DNA from: Gracilibacillus halotolerans
GTDB taxonomy: Bacteria; Bacillota; Bacilli; Bacillales; Amphibacillaceae
Reading direction: 5' to 3'
NCBI RefSeq assembly: GCF_014206945.1
Contig: NZ_JACHON010000001.1
Location: 713,961 to 777,960 of the forward strand
DNA: 64,000 nt
Part shown: positions 16,766-27,218 of the stretch, in pieces
How positions within the stretch are numbered: the first letter of the stretch is position 1
How the letters are laid out: every line of letters starts with the position of its first letter
The notes under the pieces: model-generated
Database searches by the model: none
Seen by the model: only the letters and a program-made list of their open reading frames with translations
What the model was told of the DNA's origin: nothing
Position numbers and translations under genes: made by a program

Positions 16766-19414
16766 TTATTTCAATTCTGCAATACGCTCTTTTACTTTCG
16801 CTCTTTTTTCTATATAATCTTTTTGTTTTTCTTTCTCCGCTTCTACTACTTGTGCTGGAGCTTTGCTAACAAACCCTTGATTAGAAAGTTTTTTGTCGAC
16901 GCGCTCTACTTCTTTATTAAGCTTATCGAGTTCTGCTTCCAATCGAGCGATTTCTTTGTCGATATCAATTAAACCTTCAAGTGGTAAATAAATCTCTGCA
17001 CCTGACACAACAGCTGTCATTGATTTATCTGGTGCATCCATTGCCGTATCAATTGTTAACGTGCTTGGATTACAGAATCTATCTAAATAATGGCGATTCG
17101 CTTCTAACTGATTCTTGATTTCTTCGCTGTTTGCTTCGATGAATATTGGGATTTCCTTGGATAGTGGCGTATCTACTTCTGCACGAATGTTACGAACAGA
17201 ACGAATAATAGCAACTAACCGTGTCATTTGATTGCTTGCATCCTTATTACTAAGTGATGGATCAACAGTTGGCCATGATGCTGTTACAATCGACTCTCCT
17301 TCATGTGGTAACTGTTGCCAAATCTCTTCTGTTACAAATGGCATAAAAGGGTGCAGCATACGCATGATGTTATCTAGTACATGTGCTAAAACGGAGCGAG
17401 TTGTACGTTTTGCCTGTTCGTCCTCACCGTAAAGTGGAAGCTTCGCCATTTCGATATACCAATCACAAAACTCATCCCAAATGAAATTGTATAGGTAACG
17501 AGCTGCTTCACCAAAGTCATATTTATCGACATTACGAGTAACTTGTTCAATCGTCTCGTTTAATCGTGTTAAAATCCACTCATCTGCAACCGATTTTTTA
17601 CCTGTTAAATCAATTTGTTCATGTTTTAATCCTTCTAGATTCATCAATACGAATCGAGAAGCATTCCATATTTTGTTAACAAAGTTCCATGTTGATTCGA
17701 CTTTTTCCCACTGGAATCGTAAATCCTGACCTGGACTTGAGCCAGTTGAAAGGAAGTAGCGTAAGGAGTCTGCGCCATATTTTTCAATGACTTCCATAGG
17801 ATCTACTCCGTTACCAAGTGACTTACTCATCTTTCTACCTTCTGCGTCACGTACTAAACCATGGATTAAAACATCTTTAAATGGTCGCGTATCATTAAAG
17901 TGTTTCGATTGAAAAATCATACGTGCTACCCAGAAAAAGATAATATCATAGCCTGTTACAAGAACGTTTGTAGGGAAGTAACGCTTAAAATCCTCGTCCT
18001 CTTTGTTTGGCCAGTTTAGCGTAGAGAATGGCCATAAGGCAGATGAGAACCATGTATCTAACACGTCAGGATCTTGTTCCCAATTTTCTATGTCCTTTGG
18101 TGCTTCTTTTCCTACATACATTTCTCCTGTTTCTTTATGATACCAAGCAGGAATACGGTGACCCCACCACAATTGTCTCGAAATACACCAGTCACGGATA
18201 TTATCCATCCAATGTAAATACGTTTTTTCAAATCGTTCTGGTACGAAATGTACTTTTTCATCATCTGATTCGTTCTGTAAAGCAACAGCTGTATCTGCAA
18301 GTGGCTGCATCTTCACAAACCATTGAGTTGATAAGTACGGCTCAACAACCGCTCCACTTCTCTCAGAATGACCAACTGAATGGACATGCTCTTCGATTTT
18401 GAATAATACGCCTTGATCTTCTAAATCTTTTACGATTTGTTTACGACATTCAAATCGATCCATACCTTGATATTTCCCAGCGTTATCATTCATTGTGCCG
18501 TCTTCATTCATAACAAGAACTCGTTCTAAATTATGACGATTACCGATTTCAAAGTCATTTGGGTCATGAGCAGGCGTAATTTTTACCGCGCCGGAACCAA
18601 ACTCCATATCGACATAATCATCCGCAACGATTTCGATTTCTCTACCAACAATCGGTAACGTAACTTTTTTACCTATTAAATGTTGATAACGCTCGTCTTT
18701 CGGATGAACCGCTACAGCCGTATCACCTAACATTGTTTCCGGACGCGTTGTCGCCACTTCGATATGTCCGCTACCATCCGCTAATGGATACTTCATATGA
18801 TAAAAATGTCCAGTTACATCTTTATAAATAACCTCGATATCGGAGAGTGCAGTTTTTGTAGCTGGATCCCAGTTAATAATGTACTCACCACGATAAATGA
18901 GTCCTTCTTCATACAACTGCACGAATACTTCTCTTACCGCTTCAGATAAACCTTCATCAAGAGTGAATCGTTCACGAGAATAGTCAAGTCCTAAACCTAG
19001 CTTGGACCATTGCTCACGGATATGTCCTGCATACTCTTCTTTCCATTCCCACGATTTCTCTAAAAATTTCTCACGTCCTAAATCGTAACGAGATATTCCT
19101 TGCTCACGGAGCTTACCCTCTACCTTTGCTTGAGTTGCAATACCAGCATGATCCATCCCTGGTAAGTAAAGTACGTCATAGCCTTGCATTCTTTTTACTC
19201 TCGTAATAATATCCTGTAACGTTGTATCCCAAGCATGACCAATATGAAGTTTACCAGTTACATTTGGTGGTGGAATAACAATCGTAAATGGTGATTTTGT
19301 TGCATCTCTTTTTGCTTCAAAAAATTTACCATTTACCCAATAGTCATAGCGACCTTTCTCAACTGCAGTTGGATCGTACTTTGGTGGCAAATTCGTTTCA
19401 TTTTGTTTTGACAT
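16766..19414 (-). CDS. valS: Valyl-tRNA synthetase
   Basis: Class Ia synthetase of 882 residues, the usual bacterial length. It has HIGH-type motif [15 protein letters not shown] (about 50-64), the editing domain with [15 protein letters not shown] (about 225), KMSKS motif [11 protein letters not shown] (about 528), the anticodon-binding domain, and the C-terminal coiled-coil arm rich in K and E (about 815-882). Expression is controlled by the T-box leader at 19505-19795. folC follows. Confidence 0.98.
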   Translation of the reverse strand: MSKQNETNLPPKYDPTAVEKGRYDYWVNGKFFEAKRDATKSPFTIVIPPPNVTGKLHIGHAWDTTLQDIITRVKRMQGYDVLYLPGMDHAGIATQAKVEGKLREQGISRYDLGREKFLEKSWEWKEEYAGHIREQWSKLGLGLDYSRERFTLDEGLSEAVREVFVQLYEEGLIYRGEYIINWDPATKTALSDIEVIYKDVTGHFYHMKYPLADGSGHIEVATTRPETMLGDTAVAVHPKDERYQHLIGKKVTLPIVGREIEIVADDYVDMEFGSGAVKITPAHDPNDFEIGNRHNLERVLVMNEDGTMNDNAGKYQGMDRFECRKQIVKDLEDQGVLFKIEEHVHSVGHSERSGAVVEPYLSTQWFVKMQPLADTAVALQNESDDEKVHFVPERFEKTYLHWMDNIRDWCISRQLWWGHRIPAWYHKETGEMYVGKEAPKDIENWEQDPDVLDTWFSSALWPFSTLNWPNKEDEDFKRYFPTNVLVTGYDIIFFWVARMIFQSKHFNDTRPFKDVLIHGLVRDAEGRKMSKSLGNGVDPMEVIEKYGADSLRYFLSTGSSPGQDLRFQWEKVESTWNFVNKIWNASRFVLMNLEGLKHEQIDLTGKKSVADEWILTRLNETIEQVTRNVDKYDFGEAARYLYNFIWDEFCDWYIEMAKLPLYGEDEQAKRTTRSVLAHVLDNIMRMLHPFMPFVTEEIWQQLPHEGESIVTASWPTVDPSLSNKDASNQMTRLVAIIRSVRNIRAEVDTPLSKEIPIFIEANSEEIKNQLEANRHYLDRFCNPSTLTIDTAMDAPDKSMTAVVSGAEIYLPLEGLIDIDKEIARLEAELDKLNKEVERVDKKLSNQGFVSKAPAQVVEAEKEKQKDYIEKRAKVKERIAELK

Positions 19415-19504
19415 GTTTATCCTCCTATATCAGTTTTATCCACTTTTTCATTACGAAGTGTGTCTGTTAAAAAATATGTAATTATTGCATTTCGTGTACT
19501 ATCT

Positions 19505-19795
19505 TATTCCAATAAAAAAATCTTCTCCACCCTAAAAAGGACGAAAAAGATTCTATTTCGCGGTACCACCTTTGTTCATGAATAAGCTATCTTACTCATA
19601 CCCTTGACTCCATAACGGTTCTAACCGGCTTTACCTACTACCTTCAGTAAAGCTGCATCTAGGGCTACGTTCCTTTATCTTACTTCTAGAAAATCTCACA
19701 GCCTAAGGATTTTCCTCTCTGGTGAAGGAGTATAAAGTACTCTTCCCTTTCATCGCATTTCATCTATTCATATATGATGTTATTTTAGCGAAAAA
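19505..19795 (-). ncRNA. Valine T-box riboswitch leader of valS
   Basis: The leader has the canonical T-box AAGGTGGTACCGCG (19559-19572) that pairs with the uncharged tRNA end. A terminator hairpin with a T-run follows (19514-19552). A long Stem I lies upstream with the AGAGAG bulge and apical helix GAAAATC/GATTTTC. The helices CTTTAT/ATAAAG and CTTC/GAAG bracket an internal loop whose 3' side reads GTAAG; the GTA at 19683-19681 is a valine codon and the likely specifier. Uncharged tRNA-Val is expected to allow read-through into valS. Confidence 0.95.
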
Positions 19796-19838
19796 GCGGA
19801 AGTAACGCAAGTTTTCACGTTAAAATATTCAGTCAATA

Positions 19839-20618
19839 CTAAATATTTAGTTGGGCAGACTTATTAAAGAACGTTTTGTAACCAAAATATAGAAACAGAA
19901 TAACAGATAGTGCCACACTTCCAGTAATACCTAACATAATCGCGATCTGATACTTTATAGCGGATAATGGACTGGCACCAGATAAAATTACCCCTGTCAT
20001 CATCCCAGGTAGGAATACTATCCCCATACCTACCATATTATTAATAGTAGGTAGTATAGCTGAGTCAAACGCGTGATTCACGAGTTTCTGCGATGCTTTG
20101 TTAGGAGTGGCTCCTAGCATTAAAGCTGCTTCAACCTCTTTTTTCCTTGAGGAGAAACCTTCCATGAGAGAGCTAACTCCAAGTGTAATACCTGTCATAG
20201 AATTACCGATAAGCATCCCAGCTATCGGGATAAAGTATCTTGGATCATACCATGGAGAAAATTGCACAACAACAAAGTCAAAGTATAGAAAAGCAAACAA
20301 TGTTCCCGCCACCATAGAAACTGCGATTATTTTCTTTAGCTCACGATTCAGTGGATGCTTCGATCGTTTGAAAATATTGTAAATCGCAAAAGTTTCCATG
20401 ATGATAAGGATAATAACAGAATAATACCATTGTTCATTTTCAAAAATATACGTCAATACATAACCGACCAATACCAGTTGGATGGTCATTCTAAACGTCG
20501 AAATCACAATCTCTTTTTCACGCGGTATTTTTCTGAGTCTCACAATAATCAGTAATATCACAATAAATAAATACGCAGAAATTAACTGGATTAGTGTAAT
20601 ATCTAACATCTCATTCAT
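19839..20618 (-). CDS. fetB: ABC transporter permease FetB-like (UPF0014)
   Basis: 259-residue protein with about seven hydrophobic helices. It contains the family signatures PIAGMLIGNSMTGITLGV (about 135) and FLPGMMTGVILSGASPL (about 205). In Escherichia coli FetAB is proposed to export iron and aid oxidative-stress resistance; that role is from the family, not shown here. It overlaps the ATPase gene by 8 nt. Confidence 0.88.
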   Translation of the reverse strand: MNEMLDITLIQLISAYLFIVILLIIVRLRKIPREKEIVISTFRMTIQLVLVGYVLTYIFENEQWYYSVIILIIMETFAIYNIFKRSKHPLNRELKKIIAVSMVAGTLFAFLYFDFVVVQFSPWYDPRYFIPIAGMLIGNSMTGITLGVSSLMEGFSSRKKEVEAALMLGATPNKASQKLVNHAFDSAILPTINNMVGMGIVFLPGMMTGVILSGASPLSAIKYQIAIMLGITGSVALSVILFLYFGYKTFFNKSAQLNI

Positions 20619-21264
20619 GTCCAGTACCTACCTTGTTGTTAGGTGTAGTGGCTATCTCATTCATATAAATAATCGTATCGGAATACTCTTTAGCTACGTA
20701 TTTTGAATGTGTTACCATAATAGCTGTCTTCTTTTTCTTCTTTATTTCGGTAGTTACAAAGTCCATAATACTATTTTCTGTTTCTTCATCTAAAGCAGAT
20801 GTCGGTTCATCAAGTAGGTACACTTTTGCTCCCATTAATAATACTCTTCCAAAGGCAACCCGTTGTTTCTCGCCTCCTGATAACTTACTTGCATCCTCAT
20901 CTAGCTTTTTATGTAGTTTCAATTCATTCATTAATGCAAGCAAGGAGGAATCGTCGACCTCAGGCTTCCCTGAGAATTCTAAACCTTTTAGCAAGTTATC
21001 TCGTACTGTGCCGTCGAATACGATTGGCTCCTGCCCAAGCATCACGACTTCCTGTCTCAATTCCATTGGGATATATTCTGAAATACTCTGATTTTGATAC
21101 CGTATTTCTCCTTTGTCAGGTGTAATCATGTTATTTAACATCCTAAGTAAGGTAGATTTCCCGGAACCACTCTCACCAAACAAACATGTTATTTCTCCAG
21201 ATTTAATCTCTAAATATGGAATATGCAGTATATCTTTGTAGTGTATATCCTTTAATAAGAACAT
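20611..21264 (-). CDS. fetA: ABC transporter ATP-binding protein FetA-like
   Basis: 217-residue ATPase with Walker A GESGSGKSTLLRML (about 32), Q-loop MLGQEPIVFDGTV, signature LSGGEKQRVAFGR (about 128), and Walker B VYLLDEPTSALDEET. It is paired with fetB through overlapping genes. A TTTAAT-rich gap separates it from ndh, so the pair is probably a two-gene operon. Confidence 0.9.
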   Translation of the reverse strand: MFLLKDIHYKDILHIPYLEIKSGEITCLFGESGSGKSTLLRMLNNMITPDKGEIRYQNQSISEYIPMELRQEVVMLGQEPIVFDGTVRDNLLKGLEFSGKPEVDDSSLLALMNELKLHKKLDEDASKLSGGEKQRVAFGRVLLMGAKVYLLDEPTSALDEETENSIMDFVTTEIKKKKKTAIMVTHSKYVAKEYSDTIIYMNEIATTPNNKVGTGHE

Positions 21265-21340
21265 TGCTTCCTCCTAGTTGCTACTTGTCCTAGTCATGGG
21301 TATAGAAAAGAGCAGATATGTTTTATCTACTCTCCTCTAG

Positions 21341-21439
21341 TTATCTCCAATCACGTTTCTCTTCCATTTTCCGTGAAACCATAGCATATACAAACATTCC
21401 TACAGCCGCTATCAATGTATAAAGTAATGTATTCTTCAT
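21341..21439 (-). CDS. 32-residue single-pass membrane protein
   Basis: Small ORF with AAGGAG ten nt before its ATG. The protein begins MKNTLLYTLIAAVGMFVYAM and continues with a basic/acidic tail (VSRKMEEKRDWR), giving one membrane helix and a cytoplasmic C-terminus. It lies 20 nt after the ndh stop and 75 nt before fetA, so it is probably co-transcribed with ndh. I do not recognise a family. Support is the ribosome site, the topology and the clean gap it fills. Confidence 0.6.
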   Translation of the reverse strand: MKNTLLYTLIAAVGMFVYAMVSRKMEEKRDWR

Positions 21440-21459
21440 TCAATGTCACTCCTTATCGA

Positions 21460-22674
21460 TTAAAATGGACGGAATTTACCTTTCTTAAGAACAAGCTTTG
21501 GACCACCTAACATAAATAAATATCGGTCATCAATAACATTTTTCATTACTTTCGCTTGGATACCGTATAGCTTTCTTCCGTCAAACACTGTGCCCATTGC
21601 ATCACGGCCACCTAATGAAGCAACAGTCCCTTTATTATCATACTTAAATTCCTGTAATGTCCCACCAAAAATAAGGGTATGAATATTATGTGCACATGTA
21701 TCCGCTTCTTGAATGGCTAACTGCGCTGTCGGTGGATATGGTATTGCCGTTTCTTTATCTAATACCCAAGAGCAATCTCCTAAGATAAATATATCTTCAT
21801 ATCCTGCTGGACGCAATGTGTTATCTACATTCACTTTCCCTTTTGTCAACTCAAATCCTGCTTCACCTACTAAGCGGTTTGCTTGTACACCACCTGTCCA
21901 AATAAATGTTCCAGCACGTATTTCTTCGCCTTCTCCTACAATAATAGAACCTTCTTTTACTTCTTTAATAAAGGTGCCTAATCGAAATTCAATCCCTCTA
22001 GTGCGCAGTGATTGCTCAGCATATTCTGCTAATTCCGGATCAAATCCTGGGAGAATAGAATCCATACCCTCTACATTAATAATCCTTACTTGATTGCGTG
22101 GAATATCATATTTTTTGCACAATTCTGGAATTCTCTCAGCTAACTCTCCACAAAATTCAATACCTGTAAAGCCAGCTCCACCTACAATAATCGTTAGCAT
22201 GCTTTCATCACGATTTTCTACATCATTCTGATATTTAGCGAATTGATACTCGATATGGTCACGAATCAAACGACTTTGATTTACATCTTGAATAGAAAAT
22301 GCATGTTCATCCATACCCGAAATACCAAATGATGCTTTTTCGAAGCCTAAGCTAATTACTAAGTAATCGTACGTAAGCTCACTATTCGATAATTCTACTT
22401 TCTTGTTATCTTTATCGATTTTAAGTACGGTATCTTGAATAATATGTACCCGGTTCGAATCAATTACATCTGAAATCATAATACGCGAACGGTTGACATC
22501 AATTGTTCCAGCTGCGACTTCGTGTAACCAAGTCGTTTGATAATGATAATTATGTTTATTAACGAGTGTAATGTCTGCATCTTGAGCAGATAGCTTTTGT
22601 AAAAGTTTTTTTGTCGTCATCATTCCTGCGTAGCCAGCACCAAGCAGTACAATATGTGGTTTCGTTTCTTTCAT
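21460..22674 (-). CDS. ndh: Type II NADH dehydrogenase (NDH-2, YumB-like)
   Basis: 404-residue FAD-dependent oxidoreductase that passes electrons from NADH to menaquinone without pumping protons. It shows an N-terminal FAD fold HIVLLGAGYAGMMTTKKL, a second dinucleotide fold TIIVGGAGFTGIEFCGELAE (about 160), FAD motif IFILGDCSWV (about 298) and the quinone-region motif AQLAIQEADTCAHNI. The C-terminus ends KKGKFRPF, likely membrane associated. It belongs to the NDH-2 group with YumB/YutJ of B. subtilis. Confidence 0.92.
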   Translation of the reverse strand: MKETKPHIVLLGAGYAGMMTTKKLLQKLSAQDADITLVNKHNYHYQTTWLHEVAAGTIDVNRSRIMISDVIDSNRVHIIQDTVLKIDKDNKKVELSNSELTYDYLVISLGFEKASFGISGMDEHAFSIQDVNQSRLIRDHIEYQFAKYQNDVENRDESMLTIIVGGAGFTGIEFCGELAERIPELCKKYDIPRNQVRIINVEGMDSILPGFDPELAEYAEQSLRTRGIEFRLGTFIKEVKEGSIIVGEGEEIRAGTFIWTGGVQANRLVGEAGFELTKGKVNVDNTLRPAGYEDIFILGDCSWVLDKETAIPYPPTAQLAIQEADTCAHNIHTLIFGGTLQEFKYDNKGTVASLGGRDAMGTVFDGRKLYGIQAKVMKNVIDDRYLFMLGGPKLVLKKGKFRPF

Positions 22675-22973
22675 TCATCCCACCCTTTCTACATATACAG
22701 ATAATTTACGTCATGTCCTGTATTTTATACATGAGACATCTATTATTGTATACCTTACATTACCCGAAAATAAACTAAAATAGTAGGGATAAAAATCAAG
22801 CTATCTATTATTAGAAGATACATTATATTAGGTACATTTTTTGAGATGCTGCATATAATGGAGATAACTTGGGAGAATTCTAGTACAAAAATCAATCCTA
22901 TAATGCGCTAAGAAAAAAATGATTGAGGCAAAGTTTTTGTCATAGACATCTGTTTTCAGAGGAGTGTGAAGAA

Positions 22974-23162
22974 ATGGGGCGTTATTATCGTTATCGATTA
23001 CCACTTTGGTGTCGGGAATGTTTATTTATTTTGGAGCGATCATTGTTACCTATCATTATCTTTCAAGCTATTCGAACTCTTTTTATACCTACCTCCTTTG
23101 ATATAATAATCCTTAGCATATTAATCGGTGTATATATCTCTTTTCGATTGCATTGGATTTAA
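22974..23162 (+). CDS. Small membrane protein, unknown function
   Basis: 62-residue ORF starting MGRYYRYRLPLWCREC, chosen because GAGGAGTGTGAAGAA precedes the ATG; a longer frame has no such site. It has one or two hydrophobic helices (SLLPIIIFQAIRTLFIP and FDIIILSILIGVYISF). It is convergent with ysxE and their stop codons overlap (TTAA), an unusual arrangement. Plus-strand genes are rare in this window. No function can be assigned. Confidence 0.55.
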   Translation: MGRYYRYRLPLWCRECLFILERSLLPIIIFQAIRTLFIPTSFDIIILSILIGVYISFRLHWI

Positions 23163-24172
23163 TCTGTTTCTGCTTCCTCTGCCTCGATTTGTGACCGTAG
23201 TATTTCTTGTAATTGTAGACTTAAAATGATCCTTCTCCACTCTCTTTCTGTCTCTATTGATAACGGGATTCTTTTTTTCTCAACTGGTTGATCCATAATT
23301 TCTTGAACAAGAGTAAAAAGTTGTCTAATATCAATTAAACGTAAGATAAGGGAACATTTCTCCACCCTTGAAAACGTAACGTAGTTTTCATAAATTTGAA
23401 ATCCCTCCATCACTTTATCCATGGAGCAATCGTGGTTCTTGAACATATTGCGACACAAAGTATATAAATCATCTACAGGAGATCCTATATACGTAGATTC
23501 CCAATTTAAAAAATATTGGTAAAAGTCATTCACAATCAGATGCTCAGGAGTAAGACTACCATGCACAAGACAAGATGACCATGTTGTTTCTTCCTCAAGC
23601 GCTTCTACATACATCGCTTGCCAATATTCAGTAATATCAAATAGTTTAATTAAATACCGATAATTCATTACTATTTGTAATTCAAGCGGAGACATAAAGC
23701 GTTTTTTCTCAATTTGTTCCACGTAGACATTCATGTGACCTCGATAGAATTCAAGCTCTTCAAGTAGGGATTCCTCTATAGTTTGACGCTTTCCGTTATC
23801 CAACACAAAGTCTTTTTTTTGTAAGGTAGATCCGTGCAGTTTCCCTATCGCATGAAAGAAGGCTGGATGCATATCAACAGTTTCATTCTCTATCCATGGT
23901 GTAAGATAATAATATTCGTTTTCGTGCAATACAAGTAACTGTTGGTTTTGATTAGGCATAATTGGTAGAAAGGCATCTACTTGCTGTTGTACAACCCATT
24001 GGTAGACTGCTTGCCATTTTCCAATTGTTTGATTGTTTACATGAGATTTTTTTAGCGCATAGCTACCTGTGTTTGTTTGAATTCGGTATACTCTTTCTGT
24101 TCTTTTCTCTTGGTGATAATCAGTAATGCCATACGTCGATAAAATAGTAGTTATTGCAGAAGAGAACAACAT
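23159..24172 (-). CDS. ysxE: YsxE/CotS-family spore-coat kinase-like protein
   Basis: 337-residue aminoglycoside-phosphotransferase-fold protein similar to B. subtilis YsxE, a coat-associated protein encoded downstream of spoVID. The catalytic loop appears as CLVHGSLTPEHLIVND (HGxLxxxH) near residue 205 and the metal-binding region as YFLNWESTYIGSPVDDL. The usual DFD/DWE aspartate is replaced by NWES, so activity is doubtful and it may be a pseudokinase. It follows spoVID behind a hairpin, matching sporulation-time expression. Confidence 0.87.
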   Translation of the reverse strand: MLFSSAITTILSTYGITDYHQEKRTERVYRIQTNTGSYALKKSHVNNQTIGKWQAVYQWVVQQQVDAFLPIMPNQNQQLLVLHENEYYYLTPWIENETVDMHPAFFHAIGKLHGSTLQKKDFVLDNGKRQTIEESLLEELEFYRGHMNVYVEQIEKKRFMSPLELQIVMNYRYLIKLFDITEYWQAMYVEALEEETTWSSCLVHGSLTPEHLIVNDFYQYFLNWESTYIGSPVDDLYTLCRNMFKNHDCSMDKVMEGFQIYENYVTFSRVEKCSLILRLIDIRQLFTLVQEIMDQPVEKKRIPLSIETEREWRRIILSLQLQEILRSQIEAEEAETD

Positions 24173-24230
24173 AAAATGCTCCTTTCCTCCATAAATTTAT
24201 CCTTTATAACTTCTTCATTAGAAAAGTGAA

Positions 24231-24272
24231 AACCTGCTGGTATACTCACCAATTCATGAGTTCTCAGCAGGT
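24231..24272 (-). terminator. Hairpin between spoVID and ysxE
   Basis: ACCTGCTGAGAACTCATGA / TGGTGAGTATACCAGCAGGT stem followed by TTTTCACTTTTC on the minus strand; a terminator or a partial attenuator before ysxE. Confidence 0.7.
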
Positions 24273-24303
24273 GATTTCCATTTACTATCTCTTCTTTCCA
24301 TTC

Positions 24304-25413
24304 CTATTTACTCTTTTTTGGAATATAGAGAATTTGACCATTAGCTACCCAATCATCGTCCAAACGATTAATTCTCGCTAGTTTCGATGTAGAAATCTTA
24401 TATTTTTCTGCTATTTCATTCAAGCTATCCTCTGGTTGTGCAATATAAATAGTTAGCTTCGTTCGATCTTCTTCCCCTTCTTGTTTAAAAATATTCATTA
24501 AATAACTAGCATCATCTCTTTTTTCACTTTTCCCATGCACGGTTACTATTTCTTCAGAATTTTCTTGTTCATCTTCTTCTAAATCCTCCGCCCGTTCATC
24601 GAGCTCTTCCTCTTCACTAATGTCTTGTACTAATTCCACCACTTGCTGATTTGTTTCCATTTCATCTTCTAAAATCTCTTCATTTATGACTTCTTCTCTT
24701 TCGTTATCATCGATTTCTTCACCCTGAATCTCCTCATCCCTATGTTCAACCATTTCTTCACTCACCTTTCCTTCTGTTTCTTGCTCGGGCATCTGTTGAT
24801 TCGCTTCAACCTCAAAAACATTAGGTATTTCTCTTTCCGTAAAGTCTGGTTGGAAGCTTGTAGGTGGTTTGAAAGATTGTGAGACTTGGTCATCATTATG
24901 ATTCAATTCAAAACTAAATTGCTCTCGTTCTTCATCGTTGATTTCCTCATCTACTGTAGCTAACGGTAAATCATGCTCTTCTTGTATTTCGGAAGTTTCC
25001 ATTCGAAAAGGTACCAAACCTTGTATCTCTAGTTTCGCTTCAATTTCCATTCTTTCACTGGATGGTAACTGATAATCGAAATGACTTACCTCTATCACTA
25101 CATCATTTATATTTCTTACTTTTTCATTAGATAATGAAATATCTAACATAAAACGATGAAAGAATTCATTTAAGTCTTCTGACAAAGGCTCTACTCGGTC
25201 AACAAAGGAGCTTTCGATGATTATTTCATTATTTGCTTCCTTCTTTTTACGGTACTCACCCTGTAATTCTAATACCCCTCTTACGGAAATAACATCACCT
25301 GTCTCTTCTACAGTAATAACTGGCTCTAAACCAACACCTAACATCTCTTCGATTTCGTTTTCTCTATCAAAATAAATCGTTTCATTTAGTTCAAAAACAT
25401 ACGCTTCCGTCAT
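24304..25413 (-). CDS. spoVID: Spore coat morphogenetic protein SpoVID (LysM-containing)
   Basis: SpoVID drives coat encasement around the forespore. The 369-residue protein has the conserved N-terminal beta domain (FELNETIYFDRENEIEEML ... SVRGVLELQGEYRK), a long very acidic linker (Glu-rich from about 150 to 305), and a C-terminal LysM domain (IYIAQPEDSLNEIAEKYKI). The start MTEAYVFEL is chosen from the ribosome site GGGGGAGGG; six upstream residues are unsupported. Upstream is a sigma-E-like promoter. ysxE follows, as in B. subtilis. Confidence 0.9.
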   Translation of the reverse strand: MTEAYVFELNETIYFDRENEIEEMLGVGLEPVITVEETGDVISVRGVLELQGEYRKKKEANNEIIIESSFVDRVEPLSEDLNEFFHRFMLDISLSNEKVRNINDVVIEVSHFDYQLPSSERMEIEAKLEIQGLVPFRMETSEIQEEHDLPLATVDEEINDEEREQFSFELNHNDDQVSQSFKPPTSFQPDFTEREIPNVFEVEANQQMPEQETEGKVSEEMVEHRDEEIQGEEIDDNEREEVINEEILEDEMETNQQVVELVQDISEEEELDERAEDLEEDEQENSEEIVTVHGKSEKRDDASYLMNIFKQEGEEDRTKLTIYIAQPEDSLNEIAEKYKISTSKLARINRLDDDWVANGQILYIPKKSK

Positions 25414-25455
25414 AGAGATTCCCTCCCCCATATCCGTACAATCTTATTCTTTACA

Positions 25456-25483
25456 TATATATGAGGTTAGCAAAAGAATATAC
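25456..25483 (-). promoter_or_regulatory. Possible sigma-E promoter of spoVID
   Basis: GTATATT, 13-bp spacer, CATATATA on the minus strand, about 43 nt upstream of the start. It resembles the sigma-E consensus and fits the known mother-cell expression of spoVID. Confidence 0.4.
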
Positions 25484-25521
25484 ATGCTGATTCAAGAAAT
25501 CTTGAGAGATCAAACATTTTA

Positions 25522-25702
25522 CGTAACATTGGATTGATGCATTTAACATTGGATTCGTGCGGCTTAATATTGGATTGATGCATTTAACATTGGATTCGTG
25601 CGGCTTAATATTGGATTGACGCATTTAACATCAGATTCGTGCAGTCTAATATTGGATTTACGCATTTAACATCAGATTCGTGCGGTCTAATATTGGATTG
25701 TG
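25522..25702. repeat. 41-bp tandem repeat array A
   Basis: Four full copies plus a partial, with TTGGATT starting at 25529, 25570, 25611, 25652 and 25693, exactly 41 bp apart. Each unit is itself a dimer: TTGGATT-gatgc and TTGGATT-cgtgc halves of 20 and 21 bp. Later copies drift (TTGGATT to TCAGATT). There is no coding potential. It lies between spoVID and hemL. Confidence 0.93.
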
Positions 25703-25758
25703 CACAATCTATTCGTCATTTTAAGAGTAAAGGGGGGATCTCTCCTACATGCTCTCAT

Positions 25759-25860
25759 GAGTTATCTGATTTTGATAGGTGGGTTTCTAACGTTCAAACG
25801 AGTTATCTGATTTTAAGGGGTAGATTTCCCATGTTCAAATGAGTTATCCGATTTTACCTG
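25759..25860. repeat. 41-bp tandem repeat array B
   Basis: Starts of GAGTTATC at 25759, 25800 and 25841, again exactly 41 bp apart. The unit has GAGTTATCTGATTTT and ends GTTCAAAY. The sequence is unrelated to array A, from which it is separated by 57 bp. Confidence 0.88.
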
Positions 25861-25866
25861 CCAAGA

Positions 25867-25908
25867 CAAAAAAAGCTATCGAGAAGTTGGTAACTTCCAG
25901 ATAGCTTT
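25867..25908 (-). terminator. Intrinsic terminator of the hem operon
   Basis: AAAGCTATCTGGAAGTT / AACTTCTCGATAGCTTT hairpin with a run of T on the minus strand, just after hemL. Confidence 0.93.
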
Positions 25909-25916
25909 GTGTTCTT

Positions 25917-27203
25917 TTATTTTAAATTTTGAAAAGCGTTGTTGACAGCTTGAATGGTTTGATCAATGTCTTCATCCGTGTGGGCAGATGAAACAAATAA
26001 TCCTTCAAATTGAGATGGAGGTAAGAAGATACCTTGTTCTGCCATACTGCGATAATACTTTGCAAAGCGGTCTGTATCGGATGAAGAAGCAGTTTCGTAA
26101 TTAATAACAGGCTGGTCATTAAAGAATACTCCTACCATTGAACCTACTCTGTTGATTTGCAAGCTAATACCATGTTTATCTGCAGCTTCTCTATATCCTT
26201 GGACTAGTTTATCAACTTTAGCATTCAGCTTTTCGTAAGCCTCTTTTGTCATTGCTTTCAATGTTTCTAAGCCAGCAGTCATCGCCAATGGATTACCTGA
26301 TAAAGTACCAGCTTGATAAATGTCTCCAACTGGTGCTATACGTTCCATTATTTCTCGTTTACCTCCATAAGCACCTACAGGTAAGCCTCCACCAATTACT
26401 TTTCCAAGACATGTAATATCAGGAGTGACACCAAAATGACCTTGCGCACTTTCGTAACCAACTCTAAATCCAGTCATTACTTCATCAAAGATTAGTAAGG
26501 AACCATATTCTTTAGTAATCTCTCTTAGTTTCACTAAGAAATCATCTTTTGGTGGGACTACACCCATGTTTCCTGAGACTGGCTCTACAATAATAGCCGC
26601 AATATCCGATCCATATTGCTCAAATGCATAACGAACACTTTCTACATCATTATATGGAACCGTAATCGTCTGTTGTGCCACACTTTCTGGAACACCAGGA
26701 CTATCTGGTAGACCTAATGTCGCTACTCCAGAACCCGCTTTAATAAGTAAAGAATCTCCATGGCCATGGTAGCAACCTTCAAATTTCAAAATTTTGTTTC
26801 TGCCAGTGTAGCCACGAGCTAAACGTAAAGCACTCATTGTGGCTTCTGTTCCTGAGTTAACCATTCGAACCATCTCAATAGATGGCACGCGCTCAATTAC
26901 TAAGCGTGCTAGCTCACTTTCAAGTTCAGTTGGAGCTCCAAAGCTTGTTCCTTTTTCTGCAACTTCTTTTAGCTTTGTGACAACTCGTTCATCAGCATGA
27001 CCTAATATTAAAGGTCCCCAGCTAAGAACGTAATCGATATACTCATTTCCATCGATATCATATATTTTGGACCCTTTACCTGATTGCATGAAGATAGGAT
27101 TCATTCCTACAGATTTAAATGCACGTACTGGAGAGTTGACTCCCCCAGGCATTAAATCCACTGCTTCTTTATAAGCATCTATTGATTGTTGATAATTTCT
27201 CAA
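25917..27203 (-). CDS. hemL: Glutamate-1-semialdehyde 2,1-aminomutase
   Basis: 428-residue PLP enzyme forming 5-aminolevulinate, the second step of the C5 pathway. Readable motifs are [21 protein letters not shown] (about 115), the FDEVMTGFR aspartate (about 238) and the PLP lysine in [14 protein letters not shown] (about 265). It is the last gene of the hem operon here, as in B. subtilis hemAXCDBL, 15 nt after hemB and directly before a terminator. Confidence 0.97.
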   Translation of the reverse strand: MRNYQQSIDAYKEAVDLMPGGVNSPVRAFKSVGMNPIFMQSGKGSKIYDIDGNEYIDYVLSWGPLILGHADERVVTKLKEVAEKGTSFGAPTELESELARLVIERVPSIEMVRMVNSGTEATMSALRLARGYTGRNKILKFEGCYHGHGDSLLIKAGSGVATLGLPDSPGVPESVAQQTITVPYNDVESVRYAFEQYGSDIAAIIVEPVSGNMGVVPPKDDFLVKLREITKEYGSLLIFDEVMTGFRVGYESAQGHFGVTPDITCLGKVIGGGLPVGAYGGKREIMERIAPVGDIYQAGTLSGNPLAMTAGLETLKAMTKEAYEKLNAKVDKLVQGYREAADKHGISLQINRVGSMVGVFFNDQPVINYETASSSDTDRFAKYYRSMAEQGIFLPPSQFEGLFVSSAHTDEDIDQTIQAVNNAFQNLK

Positions 27204-27218
27204 TCTAATTATCCTCCT

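Noticed and set aside
19415..19504. Small gene upstream of valS
   Set aside because: The region is the T-box transcript downstream part and the valS ribosome site.
25522..25860. CRISPR array
   Set aside because: The units are contiguous tandem repeats without unique spacers and no cas genes are near.
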